The notes under the pieces are model-generated. The model searched no databases. It saw nothing but the letters and a program-made list of their open reading frames with translations, and was not told the origin of the DNA. From Halomonas dongshanensis (lineage in GTDB: Bacteria; Pseudomonadota; Gammaproteobacteria; Pseudomonadales; Halomonadaceae): a stretch of 64,000 bases of DNA. Shown here piece by piece: positions 45,989 to 55,794 of this stretch. A program made the position numbers and the translations under genes. Within the stretch, counting starts at the first letter, position 1. Every line of letters starts with the position of its first letter. Where the stretch lies: the NCBI RefSeq assembly GCF_024790395.1, contig NZ_JAJISC010000005.1, positions 186,001-250,000 on the forward strand, read 5' to 3'.

Positions 45989-48135
45989 CTGAAAAGCGGC
46001 CCGCTGGCGGGGCCAAAGAGACTCGGACGCTGGATTACCATGCGCTGAATGCGATGCTGAACCTCTATGGTCCCAATGGCGAGCTCCAGCTCGGCAAGGA
46101 CCGTGAGGCGGCACGCCAATATTTCCTGCAGCACGTGAACCAGAACACCGTCTTTTTCCACTCGCTGGAAGAGAAGCTCGACTATCTGGTGGAAGAGGGC
46201 TACTACGAGAGCGACGTGCTGGATCAGTACAGCTTCGCCTTCGTCAAGTCGCTGTTCGAACAGGCGTACGCTTACAAATTCCGCTTCCCGAGCTTCTTGG
46301 GTGCCTTCAAGTACTACACCAGCTATACGCTGAAGACCTTCGACGGCAAGCGCTACCTCGAACGCTACGAAGATCGCGTTTGCATGGTGGCCCTGACCCT
46401 CGCGCGCGGTGACGAGCAGCTTGCCAAGGCGCTCGTCGACGAGATCATTAGCGGCCGTTTCCAGCCCGCCACGCCCACCTTCCTCAACTGCGGCAAGCAG
46501 CAGCGCGGCGAGTTGGTCTCGTGCTTCTTGCTGCGCATCGAGGACAACATGGAGTCCATCGGGCGGGCGATCAACTCGGCGCTGCAGCTCTCCAAGCGTG
46601 GCGGTGGTGTGGCCTTCCTGCTTAGTAACGTGCGTGAGTCTGGGGCACCGATCAAGCGCATCGAGAACCAGTCATCGGGCATTATCCCGATAATGAAGCT
46701 GCTCGAAGACGCCTTCTCCTACGCCAACCAGTTGGGCGCGCGTCAGGGTGCCGGTGCGGTCTACCTCAACGCTCACCACCCGGACATCCTGCGTTTTCTC
46801 GATACCAAGCGCGAGAACGCCGACGAGAAGATCCGCATCAAGACGCTGTCGCTGGGCGTCACGATCCCCGACATTACCTTCGATCTCGCCAAGCGCAACG
46901 AGGACATGTACCTGTTCTCACCTTACGACGTCGAGCGCGTCTATGGGGTGCCCTTCGGCGACATTAGCGTCACCGAGAAGTACCACGAGATGGTCGCCGA
47001 TGCGCGTATCCGCAAGTCGAAGATCAACGCTCGGGCCTTCTTCCAGACCTTAGCCGAGCTGCAGTTCGAGTCTGGCTATCCTTACGTGATGTTCGAAGAC
47101 ACCGTCAACCGTGCCAACCCGATCGACGGTCGTATCAATATGTCCAACCTCTGCTCGGAGATCCTGCAGGTCAACACGCCTACCGAGTACGATGCCGATC
47201 TGGGCTATCGCCATATCGGTCAGGATATCTCCTGCAACCTCGGTTCGATGAACATCGCCAAGGTAATGGACGCCGCCGATCTCGGTACCAGCGTGGATAT
47301 CGCCATTCGCGGTCTCACCGCCGTCTCCGAGATGAGCAATCTTGAAAGCGTGCCCTCGATCGCCGAAGGTAACGCCAAGTCGCGCGCCATCGGCCTTGGT
47401 CAGATGAACCTGCATGGTTACCTCGCACGCGAGCGGATTTTCTACGGCTCCGAAGAGGGCGTGGACTTCACCAATATCTACTTCTACTGCATCGCCTACC
47501 ATGCGCTGCGCGCCTCCAACCGGTTGGCGAAAGAGAAGGGCGCTACCTTCGACGGCTTTGCGACGTCGCAGTACGCCAGCGGTGAGTTCTTCGACAAGTA
47601 CACCGAGCAGGCGTGGCAGCCAGCGACCGACAAAGTGCGCGAGATCTTCGAGCGTTCGGCGATTGCCGTGCCGACCCAGGATGACTGGCGCGACTTGAAG
47701 GCTGAGGTGATGGCGCACGGCCTGTATAACCGTAACCTGCAGGCCGTACCGCCGACCGGTTCGATCTCCTATATCAACCACTCGACCTCGAGCATCCACC
47801 CGGTGGCGGCCAAGATCGAGATTCGTAAGGAAGGCAAGCTGGGGCGCGTCTATTACCCCGCGCCGTTTCTCTGCGACGAGAACTTCGAGTACTTCCAGGA
47901 CGCCTACGAAATCGGCCCCGAGAAGATCATCGATACCTACGCTGCGGCCACCCAGCACGTCGATCAGGGGCTGTCGCTGACGCTGTTCTTCCCCGATACC
48001 GCGACCACGCGCGATATCAACAAAGCGCAGATCTACGCCTGGCGTAAGGGCATCAAGACCCTTTACTACATTCGCCTGCGTCAGAGCGCGTTGGAAGGCA
48101 CCGAAGTGCAGGGCTGCGTCTCCTGTACGCTGTAA
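45970..48135 (+). CDS. nrdE: Class Ib ribonucleoside-diphosphate reductase alpha subunit NrdE
   Basis: The catalytic subunit that reduces ribonucleotides. 721 residues, close to the 714 of E. coli NrdE. It has [18 protein letters not shown] near the start, [57 protein letters not shown] and the C-terminal redox CVSC in [10 protein letters not shown]. The frame begins at a TTG ([10 protein letters not shown]) overlapping nrdI with GGGAG ten bases upstream; no other start lies between this and the conserved region, so a TTG start looks real. Confidence 0.96.
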   Translation: METTKLAEKRPAGGAKETRTLDYHALNAMLNLYGPNGELQLGKDREAARQYFLQHVNQNTVFFHSLEEKLDYLVEEGYYESDVLDQYSFAFVKSLFEQAYAYKFRFPSFLGAFKYYTSYTLKTFDGKRYLERYEDRVCMVALTLARGDEQLAKALVDEIISGRFQPATPTFLNCGKQQRGELVSCFLLRIEDNMESIGRAINSALQLSKRGGGVAFLLSNVRESGAPIKRIENQSSGIIPIMKLLEDAFSYANQLGARQGAGAVYLNAHHPDILRFLDTKRENADEKIRIKTLSLGVTIPDITFDLAKRNEDMYLFSPYDVERVYGVPFGDISVTEKYHEMVADARIRKSKINARAFFQTLAELQFESGYPYVMFEDTVNRANPIDGRINMSNLCSEILQVNTPTEYDADLGYRHIGQDISCNLGSMNIAKVMDAADLGTSVDIAIRGLTAVSEMSNLESVPSIAEGNAKSRAIGLGQMNLHGYLARERIFYGSEEGVDFTNIYFYCIAYHALRASNRLAKEKGATFDGFATSQYASGEFFDKYTEQAWQPATDKVREIFERSAIAVPTQDDWRDLKAEVMAHGLYNRNLQAVPPTGSISYINHSTSSIHPVAAKIEIRKEGKLGRVYYPAPFLCDENFEYFQDAYEIGPEKIIDTYAAATQHVDQGLSLTLFFPDTATTRDINKAQIYAWRKGIKTLYYIRLRQSALEGTEVQGCVSCTL

Positions 48136-48142
48136 GCCCGGC

Positions 48143-48171
48143 TTGACACGATACCCCTGAGACAATACTTA
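48143..48171 (+). promoter_or_regulatory. Weak internal promoter candidate before nrdF
   Basis: Perfect -35 TTGACA (48143-48148) but a poor -10 TACTTA (48166-48171) at 17 bp. Could add transcription of nrdF alone. Confidence 0.25.
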
Positions 48172-48174
48172 CGA

Positions 48175-48208
48175 CCACCCACCCCGGCACCTTGCCGGGG
48201 TGGGTGTG
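48175..48208 (+). other. Hairpin between nrdE and nrdF
   Basis: ACCCCGGC (48181-48188), loop ACCTT, GCCGGGGT (48194-48201), extended imperfectly by CCACCC/GGGTGTGG. No T-tract; probably an mRNA processing or stability element balancing nrdE and nrdF. Confidence 0.6.
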
Positions 48209-48217
48209 GATGGATAG

Positions 48218-49204
<987 letters not shown>

Positions 49205-49234
49205 GTCGTCGCTAACACCTCGACTCTCAAGATC

Positions 49235-49265
49235 AAAGCGAGTGCCTACGGGCCTCGCTTTTTTT
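49235..49265 (+). terminator. Intrinsic terminator after nrdF
   Basis: AAAGCGAG (49235-49242) and CTCGCTTT (49254-49261) form an 8-bp stem, followed by more T. Clear end of the nrd operon. Confidence 0.85.
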
Positions 49266-49333
49266 ATTGCCGTCAACAAATGGCCACGTCAGGAATGGGC
49301 TAAGAATAGAGCGATAAAATCGAGTAATGCTAA

Positions 49334-49348
49334 TGATAAATATTGTCA
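49334..49348. promoter_or_regulatory. Fur-like box before the TonB2 operon
   Basis: TGATAAATATTGTCA matches the 7-1-7 Fur pattern TGATAATnATTATCA at 12-13 of 15 positions, and adjacent bases (AATGATAA, CATT) extend the symmetry. It overlaps a possible -35 (TTGTCA, 49343-49348; TAGGCT follows at 16 bp). Confidence 0.65.
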
Positions 49349-49498
49349 TTTCTTGTGTAAGTGGTAGGCTATTGGCCGACTAAAGTCGTGGCGGCTGGCG
49401 CTAGAAAAACAAGCGCTGGTGGCGCGGCGATTTCCTATGGCTGATAAGCCCCCAGGCGAGGCGAAAACGATGGCCTCCCGCAGTGACGGAGACTCGAT

Positions 49499-50278
49499 GT
49501 GTTGAACAGGTCACTTTTAGCCACGCGGCGCTGGTGCTTGGCCGGCGTGCTGGTGAGTGGTTCGCTCATGGCCAGCGAAGAGACGACCGAGCAGGCCACC
49601 CAGGGCGTCGATGCGCAGCAGGCCCAGGCAGCGCTACAGACGCAAATCGATGCGGCCGATGAGCAGACGCGCGAAGCGCTGGAAGAGCTGCGCCGGTTGG
49701 AGCGTGAAACGCGGCGGCTGGACGCAGCGAGCGCTGCGCTCACCGGGCAGCTTGCCGAAGAAGCCGAGCGCCAACAGCGGCTGGCCACGGCGCTGGATAC
49801 GCTGGAAGAGACCCGCGCCGACCTGCCGCGCATCGAAGAGGATATGCAGACCCAGCTACGTGCCTGGATCGAGAGCGACCTGCCGTTCTTACAAGGCGAG
49901 CGGCTGGGACGCGTACTCACAACCAACGAGACGGCCAGCAGCGCCGAGCGCATCGCCCAGCTGCTGGATGCGTGGCGCCTGGAGCTCGATTACGGCCGCA
50001 AGGTCGATACCTGGCGTGGACGCCTGTTCCCGAGCGACGGTGAAGCGCGTGAAGTGAGCTACCTGCGCCTGGGCCGGATCGGTTTCTACTATCTCACCCC
50101 CGACGGTCGCGAAGGCGGTGTCTGGGACAAGGCCAGCGCCGAATGGCAGCCGCTCGACGAAGCCGCTCGCCGCCAGGTGCGCGATGGTCTGCGTATGGCC
50201 GACGATCAACGCGCGCCGGACCTCTTGACCCTTCCTCTCTCGATTACGGTAAGCGATGCGCAGGAGGTGTCTCCGTGA
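49499..50278 (+). CDS. DUF3450 periplasmic coiled-coil protein of the TonB2 operon
   Basis: A 259-residue secreted protein. The N-terminus RRWCLAGVLVSGSLMAS is a signal peptide, followed by a long helical, Glu/Gln/Arg-rich coiled coil (about 30-105) and a globular part with LGRIGFYYLTPDGREGGVWD. DUF3450 genes accompany TonB2-type systems. Start is a GTG with GGAG nearby (TTG at 49502 possible). It heads a six-gene operon behind a Fur-like box. Function inferred from context only. Confidence 0.82.
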   Translation: MLNRSLLATRRWCLAGVLVSGSLMASEETTEQATQGVDAQQAQAALQTQIDAADEQTREALEELRRLERETRRLDAASAALTGQLAEEAERQQRLATALDTLEETRADLPRIEEDMQTQLRAWIESDLPFLQGERLGRVLTTNETASSAERIAQLLDAWRLELDYGRKVDTWRGRLFPSDGEAREVSYLRLGRIGFYYLTPDGREGGVWDKASAEWQPLDEAARRQVRDGLRMADDQRAPDLLTLPLSITVSDAQEVSP

Positions 50279-51621
50279 AGCCGGTAGCCAAGAAATACAT
50301 GCTGGTGGGCGCGCTGGCGCTGATCACGTCGGGGGCGCTGAGCCAAACGGTGCTAGCCCAAGAGAGTTTGCGCGAGGCGCGCGAAGCCGCCGAGCAGCGC
50401 GATCAGGCCCGTTTGCTTGAGCTGGTCAACGACCAGGAAGCGCTGACGGCAGCGCTTGATGAGGCCGAGGCCGATCACGCCCGCGCCGAAGAGACGTTCG
50501 CCGCGCTGCAGGAGCAGCAGGCCGAACAAATGGAAGTGGCGAGCGAGCTCTCGTCGCGTCAAAGCGAACAAGATGCTTCTCTTGCCGACCTGCTGGCCGA
50601 CTTGTCGCGCCACAGCGCCGAGATTCGTAACGCTCTGGGTGAAGATAGCTGGTTGACCCTCGATCCGGAGGCGCTGCCTCCGCGCCTGGAGCAGGCCGAG
50701 GTGCTCGAACGTGGTCAGCTCGAAACGGTGGTCGATACCCTGGCGCGGCTAACTGCCCAAACCGGCGAAGCGTTGCGCTTAGAGCGTGACGTAGCCGAAG
50801 CCAATGGCGAAATCGAGCGTGAGACACTGGTGCGCCTGGGCGACTTTGCTGCTTTTACCGACTCGGCGCTGCTGACTCGGCGTGACGGCGGCGAACTTGC
50901 CGTGCTGCCGCGCACGCCGCGTGAAATCGAGCGCCTGCTGGGTGATTTCGTTAGCGGTGAAAGCCGGGTAATGGCCATCGACCCCACTCAGGGCACCGTT
51001 ATTGCCGCCTTGGGTCAACGCCCCAGTCTCATCGAGCGCTTCCACCAAGGCGGCTATGTCGGCTATGTAATCGTCGCCCTCGGTGTCATTGGGCTGCTCG
51101 TGGCGTTGGCACAGTATCTCTACCTCGTGGGTGTCAGCGGTCGCGTCAAACGCCAAAGCCGCAGCGGTGCCGCCCTGCGTGACAACAACCCCTTGGGCCG
51201 CGTGCTGCTGCGCTTTGAGGGTCTCGACAAGCACCAGTCGCCCGAGGCGCTTGAGGCGCGCATGGACGAAGCCGTGCTTGCCGAACTGCCCAAGCTCGAG
51301 CGTGGCCAGCCGCTGGTCAAGCTGACCGCCGCCATTGCGCCACTACTGGGTCTTTTGGGCACCGTGACGGGGATGATCGTGACCTTCCAGGCGATCACCG
51401 TCTTCGGTACTGGCGACCCGCAGCTGATGGCCGGCGGTATCAGTCAAGCGCTGGTCACCACCGTGCTCGGTCTGATCACGGCGGTGCCGCTGCTGTTTGC
51501 GCAAACGGCGCTTGCCAGCCGCAGCCGCTATCTCACTCAGGTCATCGAAGGGCAGGCTAGCGCCACGCTCGCCGACCACCTGGAATCACAATCGGCGCAA
51601 CTGGCACCCACGGCAGGTTGA
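50275..51621 (+). CDS. TonB2-system MotA/TolQ/ExbB-family protein with long periplasmic N-terminus (TtpC-like)
   Basis: A 448-residue protein: signal sequence (MKPVAKKYMLVGALALITSG), a coiled coil (about 28-110), a periplasmic region, then three membrane helices of the ExbB/TolQ family with IAPLLGLLGTVTGMIVTFQA and LGLITAVPLLFAQTAL. Its length and layout match TtpC of Vibrio TonB2 systems, which is needed with ExbB2-ExbD2. The GTG start overlaps the previous stop and follows AGGAGG, so I reject the longer upstream frame. Confidence 0.86.
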   Translation: MKPVAKKYMLVGALALITSGALSQTVLAQESLREAREAAEQRDQARLLELVNDQEALTAALDEAEADHARAEETFAALQEQQAEQMEVASELSSRQSEQDASLADLLADLSRHSAEIRNALGEDSWLTLDPEALPPRLEQAEVLERGQLETVVDTLARLTAQTGEALRLERDVAEANGEIERETLVRLGDFAAFTDSALLTRRDGGELAVLPRTPREIERLLGDFVSGESRVMAIDPTQGTVIAALGQRPSLIERFHQGGYVGYVIVALGVIGLLVALAQYLYLVGVSGRVKRQSRSGAALRDNNPLGRVLLRFEGLDKHQSPEALEARMDEAVLAELPKLERGQPLVKLTAAIAPLLGLLGTVTGMIVTFQAITVFGTGDPQLMAGGISQALVTTVLGLITAVPLLFAQTALASRSRYLTQVIEGQASATLADHLESQSAQLAPTAG

Positions 51622-51622
51622 T

Positions 51623-52165
51623 ATGTTCACCTATCCACTCTGGCTCGAACCGGTAGAGCGCCTGATCGAAGCGGGTGGGGCGGTACTGGTGATGCTGGCG
51701 GTCGTTGCCGTGGTGGTGTTTGCCATGGCCTTCGAACGCTGGTGGTACTACCGCCTTATCTGGCGGCGGGGACGGCGCCAATTGATCCAGCGCTGGGCTG
51801 CGCGCGACGACCACCGCAGCTGGAGCGCCCGAACGCTGCGCCAGGTTTGGACCGACGAGCTCGTGGGACGGCTGCGTGGTCCTTTGCCCTGGCTCAAATT
51901 CTTCGTCGCACTCTGCCCCTTGCTTGGGCTTTTGGGCACGGTGACCGGCATGATCGCGGTCTTCGATAGCCTGACCATGAGCGACACGCACCAAGCCCGC
52001 GCGATGGCCGATGGCGTTGCCCGCGCCACCTTGCCGACCCTGGCCGGCATGGCCATCGCCGTCGTGGGACTTCTATTCATTAGCCGCCTCGAGCACGTCA
52101 TCCGCCGCGAAGATCAGCGGCTGCATGATCGCTTGGCTCGGGCGCTGGAGGAAAACGATGCGTAG
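51623..52165 (+). CDS. ExbB2-like proton channel protein
   Basis: A 180-residue MotA/TolQ/ExbB family protein. It has an N-terminal membrane helix (AVLVMLAVVAVVVFAMAFE), a cytoplasmic loop and a helix pair with LLGLLGTVTGMIAVFDSL and LPTLAGMAIAVVGLLFISRL. The short length matches ExbB2. ATG at 51623, one base after the previous stop. Works with ExbD2 to harvest the proton gradient for TonB. Confidence 0.9.
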   Translation: MFTYPLWLEPVERLIEAGGAVLVMLAVVAVVVFAMAFERWWYYRLIWRRGRRQLIQRWAARDDHRSWSARTLRQVWTDELVGRLRGPLPWLKFFVALCPLLGLLGTVTGMIAVFDSLTMSDTHQARAMADGVARATLPTLAGMAIAVVGLLFISRLEHVIRREDQRLHDRLARALEENDA

Positions 52166-52565
52166 ACGCCATTCGAGCGACAGCGCTGCCGATAGCAATG
52201 AAGTCAACCTGACGCCGATGCTCGACGTCGTCTTCATCATGCTGATCTTCTTCATCGTCACGACCAGCTTCATTAAGGAGAGCGGCGTCGAGATCGACCG
52301 GCCCGAATCGAGCGGCGCCTCGCCGCGCCCCGATGCCCAGGTGCTGGTGGCGATCACGCCCGAAGGCGCCGTGTGGGTCGATGGCCGTCCGGTCGACGCT
52401 CACCGCGTAGGCGATGAAGTGGCCAGCATGGTTAGCGACGACGGTTCGGTCGTGATCCAGGCTGACCGCGCCTCCACCACGGGTTTGCTGGTCGAAGTCA
52501 TGGATCGGCTGCGCGAGGCGGGGGTTGACCAAGTCGCAGTGGCGGCGAGTCGAGGCGCCCAGTGA
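52158..52565 (+). CDS. ExbD2-like protein
   Basis: A 135-residue ExbD/TolR family protein. The single membrane segment PMLDVVFIMLIFFIVTTSF carries the essential aspartate D23. Periplasmic domain follows with VLVAITPEGAVWVDGRPVD. It overlaps ExbB2 by eight bases and TonB2 by one or a few bases, typical translational coupling. Confidence 0.92.
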   Translation: MRRRHSSDSAADSNEVNLTPMLDVVFIMLIFFIVTTSFIKESGVEIDRPESSGASPRPDAQVLVAITPEGAVWVDGRPVDAHRVGDEVASMVSDDGSVVIQADRASTTGLLVEVMDRLREAGVDQVAVAASRGAQ

Positions 52566-53326
52566 TGCGCCATTTCGTCTCCCTACTGGGCGGCTTGGCG
52601 CTGGCCATTGGCCTATTTCTGTTTCTCGCCTTGCTGGTGACGCCACCCGAGCGCAACGTCGAAGAGATCGACATGACCATGACGATGACCATGGTCGAAG
52701 CGCCCGAGGTGGCCGAGACGCCCGAAGTGGCTGCCCCGGCGCCAACGGAGGCAGCGCCACCGCCGCCGCCTCCCATGGTCATGCCCGAGCCGCCGCCGGT
52801 CGCCGACAGCGCAATCACCATCCCCGACGTCGAGGTGCCGGATGTGCCACTCGACCCCGTCGAGATGGAGACCACGCTGCCCGAGTTGACCGAGGCGACG
52901 CCACCGCCCGAGCCGCCGCCGGAGCCGCGCCCGGACCCCACGCCGCAGCCGGAGCCCACGCCCCAGCCAACGGCAGAGCCGACGCGGCCAACCACGGCCC
53001 CATCGAGCCAGGTCGCCGCGCAGTCGGCCGCGCCGCCAGCGCCGCCTTCCAACGAGCCGGTGAACGTAGGGCAGGCAACGCCGACCAATCGCACCGATCC
53101 GGTCTATCCATCGCGGGCGCAGCGACGCGGGCTCGAAGGCTATGTCGAAGTGGCGTTCGTGATTCGGCGTGACGGCAGCGTGGATGGCAGCACCATTCAG
53201 GTGACGCGCGCTCAGCCGAGCCGGGTCTTCGAAGATGCCGCCCGTGAGGCGATCGCACGCTGGCAGTTCCCACCTAGCGATCATCTGCGTCGTGCCACCC
53301 AGCGTATCGAATTCCAGTTGAGGTAA
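52565..53326 (+). CDS. TonB2-like energy transducer
   Basis: A 253-residue TonB family protein: N-terminal membrane anchor (SLLGGLALAIGLFLFLALLV), a very proline-rich periplasmic spacer with runs such as EPPPEPRPDPTPQPEPTPQ, and the C-terminal domain (about 170-253) with PSRAQRRGLEGYVEVAFVI and ARWQFPPSDHL. It delivers energy to outer-membrane receptors for siderophores or other ligands. ATG or the GTG three bases earlier could be the start. Confidence 0.92.
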   Translation: MRHFVSLLGGLALAIGLFLFLALLVTPPERNVEEIDMTMTMTMVEAPEVAETPEVAAPAPTEAAPPPPPPMVMPEPPPVADSAITIPDVEVPDVPLDPVEMETTLPELTEATPPPEPPPEPRPDPTPQPEPTPQPTAEPTRPTTAPSSQVAAQSAAPPAPPSNEPVNVGQATPTNRTDPVYPSRAQRRGLEGYVEVAFVIRRDGSVDGSTIQVTRAQPSRVFEDAAREAIARWQFPPSDHLRRATQRIEFQLR

Positions 53327-53330
53327 CGCC

Positions 53331-54413
53331 ATGCGCACACTGCATAAACTCGCCTGGACCCTTGGCGTGGCGCTATGGTCGGCAGGTGTCGCGGCCAATC
53401 AGCCGCTACCGGGAGGGATCATCAGCGATCTCAATGCGCTCGAGGCGCAGCTCGGCGACGGTGAGCTCGACGCCGTGGCAAGCCGCGCTGGTGCTCAGGC
53501 AAGCCGATTGGCAGGCGGCAATGCCGCCGACCGCTGGGCAAGCGCTCTCTATCGCCAGCTCGAAGCCAATGCGCTGGCCCAGCAGGAGGCCTTCATTCCC
53601 GCCGCCGAGAGCCTACGTCAGGCACGCCAGATCAGCGGTGTCGACAGTGCCACTGCGCAGCGCTGGCTGCGCGAAGAGGTATCGCTGCGGCGAGCCGGTG
53701 GCGAGATGGATACCGCCATTGAGCTTCTGAGCCAGTGGCTCGAAGGGCGCGATAACGAACGCGACTTGTGGCGCTTGACCGGTTGGCTGGCCCACGAGCA
53801 GCGCTGGGAAGAGGCCGCCGAGTGGCTCGGGCGCGCCACGGCCGTAACGAGTTCGCTTGATGATCGCCAGCGCAGTTTGGCGCTTGCGATTTACCGCAAC
53901 GCCGATCTTACCGACGAGGCGCTGGCATGGCTGCTCGATGGTCTGCGCAGCGATAGCGATGCCAACATGTGGCGCCAGGCTGCAGGCTTGGCCCAGCAGG
54001 TTGGCCGCCCCGATGTGGCCGCCGGGCTTTGGGAAACCGCCTGGCAGCTGGGCATCTTCGACGCCATGGATGACTTCTGGACACTGGTGCAGCTGCATCT
54101 AGCCGGTGGTACGCCCGCCCGCGCCGCCGAACACCTCGAGCGTGCCCTTGCCGAAGGCCGTTTGGTGCGTGAGCCAATGACGCTGCGCAAGTTGGCCGAG
54201 GCGTGGCAGCAGGCCAAGGACATCGATCACACCCTGGCTGCCTGGGAGGCGCTGGCCATGCTCACTCAGGCCGCTGACGATTGGCGCGCTTTGGGCCAAC
54301 TGGCCTATGCCTGGGGACGTGAGAGCGTGGCCGAAAGTGCCTGGGAAAAAGCCAGTGAGCTCGGCGACGTTCAGGCCGACCAGTGGCTGGCCGGCCTGAC
54401 GAGCGAAGAGTAG
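53331..54413 (+). CDS. TPR-repeat periplasmic protein of the TonB2 operon
   Basis: A 360-residue protein with a signal sequence (LHKLAWTLGVALWSAGVAAN) and helical repeats of tetratricopeptide type across the rest (for example TAIELLSQWLEGRDNERDLW, DEALAWLLDGLRSD, AAEHLERALAEGRLVREP). Comparable TPR proteins end TonB2 operons in other marine bacteria. It starts five bases after tonB2 with GAGG upstream. Partner unknown. Confidence 0.82.
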   Translation: MRTLHKLAWTLGVALWSAGVAANQPLPGGIISDLNALEAQLGDGELDAVASRAGAQASRLAGGNAADRWASALYRQLEANALAQQEAFIPAAESLRQARQISGVDSATAQRWLREEVSLRRAGGEMDTAIELLSQWLEGRDNERDLWRLTGWLAHEQRWEEAAEWLGRATAVTSSLDDRQRSLALAIYRNADLTDEALAWLLDGLRSDSDANMWRQAAGLAQQVGRPDVAAGLWETAWQLGIFDAMDDFWTLVQLHLAGGTPARAAEHLERALAEGRLVREPMTLRKLAEAWQQAKDIDHTLAAWEALAMLTQAADDWRALGQLAYAWGRESVAESAWEKASELGDVQADQWLAGLTSEE

Positions 54414-54509
54414 CCGAAAGGTCATTAAGAACGTCGTTGAGAACGTCGTTGGACAAGCGGCCGAGAGGGTTGAGTGCGACGCGCTGAATGTTAGAGCTTA
54501 ACCCCAGGT

Positions 54510-55340
54510 TCAGGCGTCGCGCAGCACGACGTCGAAGTCACTCCAGGTCGGCGCGTGGTCGGAGGGGCGCTCCATGCCGCGCAGGTCGTAGTCGATGTCG
54601 GCGCCGGTGACCCGTTCGCCCAATGCGTTCGATACCAGGATGTAGTCGATACGCAGGCCGCGCTTGGGCTCGCGCTCGAAGGCCTTGGAGCGGTAGTCGA
54701 ACCAGCTGAAGTGGTCGCTGCGCTCCGGGTGGCAGAGGCGGTAGCTATCGCTCAATCCCCACGCCATGACCTTACCCAGCCACTCGCGTTCGATGGGCTG
54801 GAAGCTGGTTTTGCCCTCGCGCAGCCAGCGCTTGCGATTGGCCTCGCCGATGCCGATATCGCGATCTTCCGGAGAAATATTGAAATCACCCATCACCGCC
54901 AAGCGCTCGTCGCTTTTGTGCTGGCCCTCCAGTAGCGCCATGAGTTGGGCATAGAAGCGCTTCTTGTGTGGGAACTTAGTGGGGTGGGTGATGTTTTCGC
55001 CCTGGGGGAAGTAGCCGTTCCAGACGGTGACGAAGCTGCCGTCTTCGCAGGCGAGCCGCGCGCCGATCATGCGCCGCTGGGCATCGGCTTCGTCATCCGG
55101 GTAGCCATAGAAGACCTCGGCGGGGCGCTGGCGGCAGAGTAGGGCCACGCCGTAGTGTCCCTTCTGGCCAAAGTGGTAGACGTGATAGCCTAGGGCCTCG
55201 ACCTCGGCCAAGGGAAACTCGCTGTCTTGGACCTTGATCTCCTGCAGGCCGATGACATCGGGATCGAGCCGCTCGATGAGCGCTTGGAGCTGATGCAGGC
55301 GCGCGCGAATGCCGTTGATGTTGAACGAAACCAGGCGCAT
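54510..55340 (-). CDS. xthA: Exodeoxyribonuclease III
   Basis: A 276-residue AP endonuclease/3' exonuclease of base-excision repair. Active-site motifs are SFNINGIRARLHQL, VIGLQEIKVQD, NGYFPQGENITH, GDFNISPEDRDIGIG, DSYRLCHPE, LRIDYILVSNAL and the catalytic SDHAPTW. Its ATG overlaps the stop of the small upstream gene (TGATG), so translation of xthA is coupled to it. Confidence 0.95.
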   Translation of the reverse strand: MRLVSFNINGIRARLHQLQALIERLDPDVIGLQEIKVQDSEFPLAEVEALGYHVYHFGQKGHYGVALLCRQRPAEVFYGYPDDEADAQRRMIGARLACEDGSFVTVWNGYFPQGENITHPTKFPHKKRFYAQLMALLEGQHKSDERLAVMGDFNISPEDRDIGIGEANRKRWLREGKTSFQPIEREWLGKVMAWGLSDSYRLCHPERSDHFSWFDYRSKAFEREPKRGLRIDYILVSNALGERVTGADIDYDLRGMERPSDHAPTWSDFDVVLRDA

Positions 55341-55579
55341 CAGCGTTGCTCCTCGTCGCTTTGGGTCAAGTGGCGCTCGGTGGTGGCGGCACTCTGCTGT
55401 TGGCGTTCGAGTTTGCGCGCCGCCTGAAGCTTGCGCTGCTGCTGTTTTTTGGCAACGAAACGGCGTGAGGGAGCGACCTCATCGGGGTTCTCGTGGCGCC
55501 ATTTGCGGTAATCCTTGCGTCGGCCAGTGCGAATGGTCACCTTGTCGGCCAGCGAGCGGGTCTTTTTTCTACGCGTCAT
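55340..55579 (-). CDS. Small basic hypothetical protein coupled to xthA
   Basis: A 79-residue highly basic, charged protein (MTRRKKTRSLADKVTIRTGR at the start, then RKDYRKWRHENPDEV and a Gln/Arg/Lys-rich tail) with no signal or membrane segment. I do not recognise a function. The overlap of its stop with the xthA ATG, and a likely ribosome site upstream, support real translation. It could be a nucleic-acid-binding protein. Confidence 0.7.
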   Translation of the reverse strand: MTRRKKTRSLADKVTIRTGRRKDYRKWRHENPDEVAPSRRFVAKKQQQRKLQAARKLERQQQSAATTERHLTQSDEEQR

Positions 55580-55744
55580 GTCGCGCTCCTTCCACTATCG
55601 AATGGAGCGCATTGTAGCAGGCTCGCGCCCGGCTTCGACAGCAAGGCGCGCTCTTGGCTGCAACCCCTGGTACAATGCGCCCTTGGTCTTGCCTGAGTAG
55701 GGCCACTTTTCCCGATAATGGATGTTCCGTACGACGCTTTCGTC

Positions 55745-55781
55745 ACGGATTTTTTCAGCAACGGATTCTTCAGAAACGGAT
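55745..55781 (+). repeat. Short tandem repeat upstream of rhlB
   Basis: ACGGATTTTTTCAGCA (55745-55760), ACGGATTCTTCAGAA (55761-55775) and a partial third copy ACGGAT (55776-55781) lie head to tail just before the rhlB start codon. Confidence 0.7.
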
Positions 55782-55794
55782 AGTTACACAGCCT

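Noticed and set aside
52498..53094. Gly/Ser/Val-rich minus-strand ORF
   Set aside because: Antisense to the proline-rich spacer of TonB2; composition is the mirror of proline codons.
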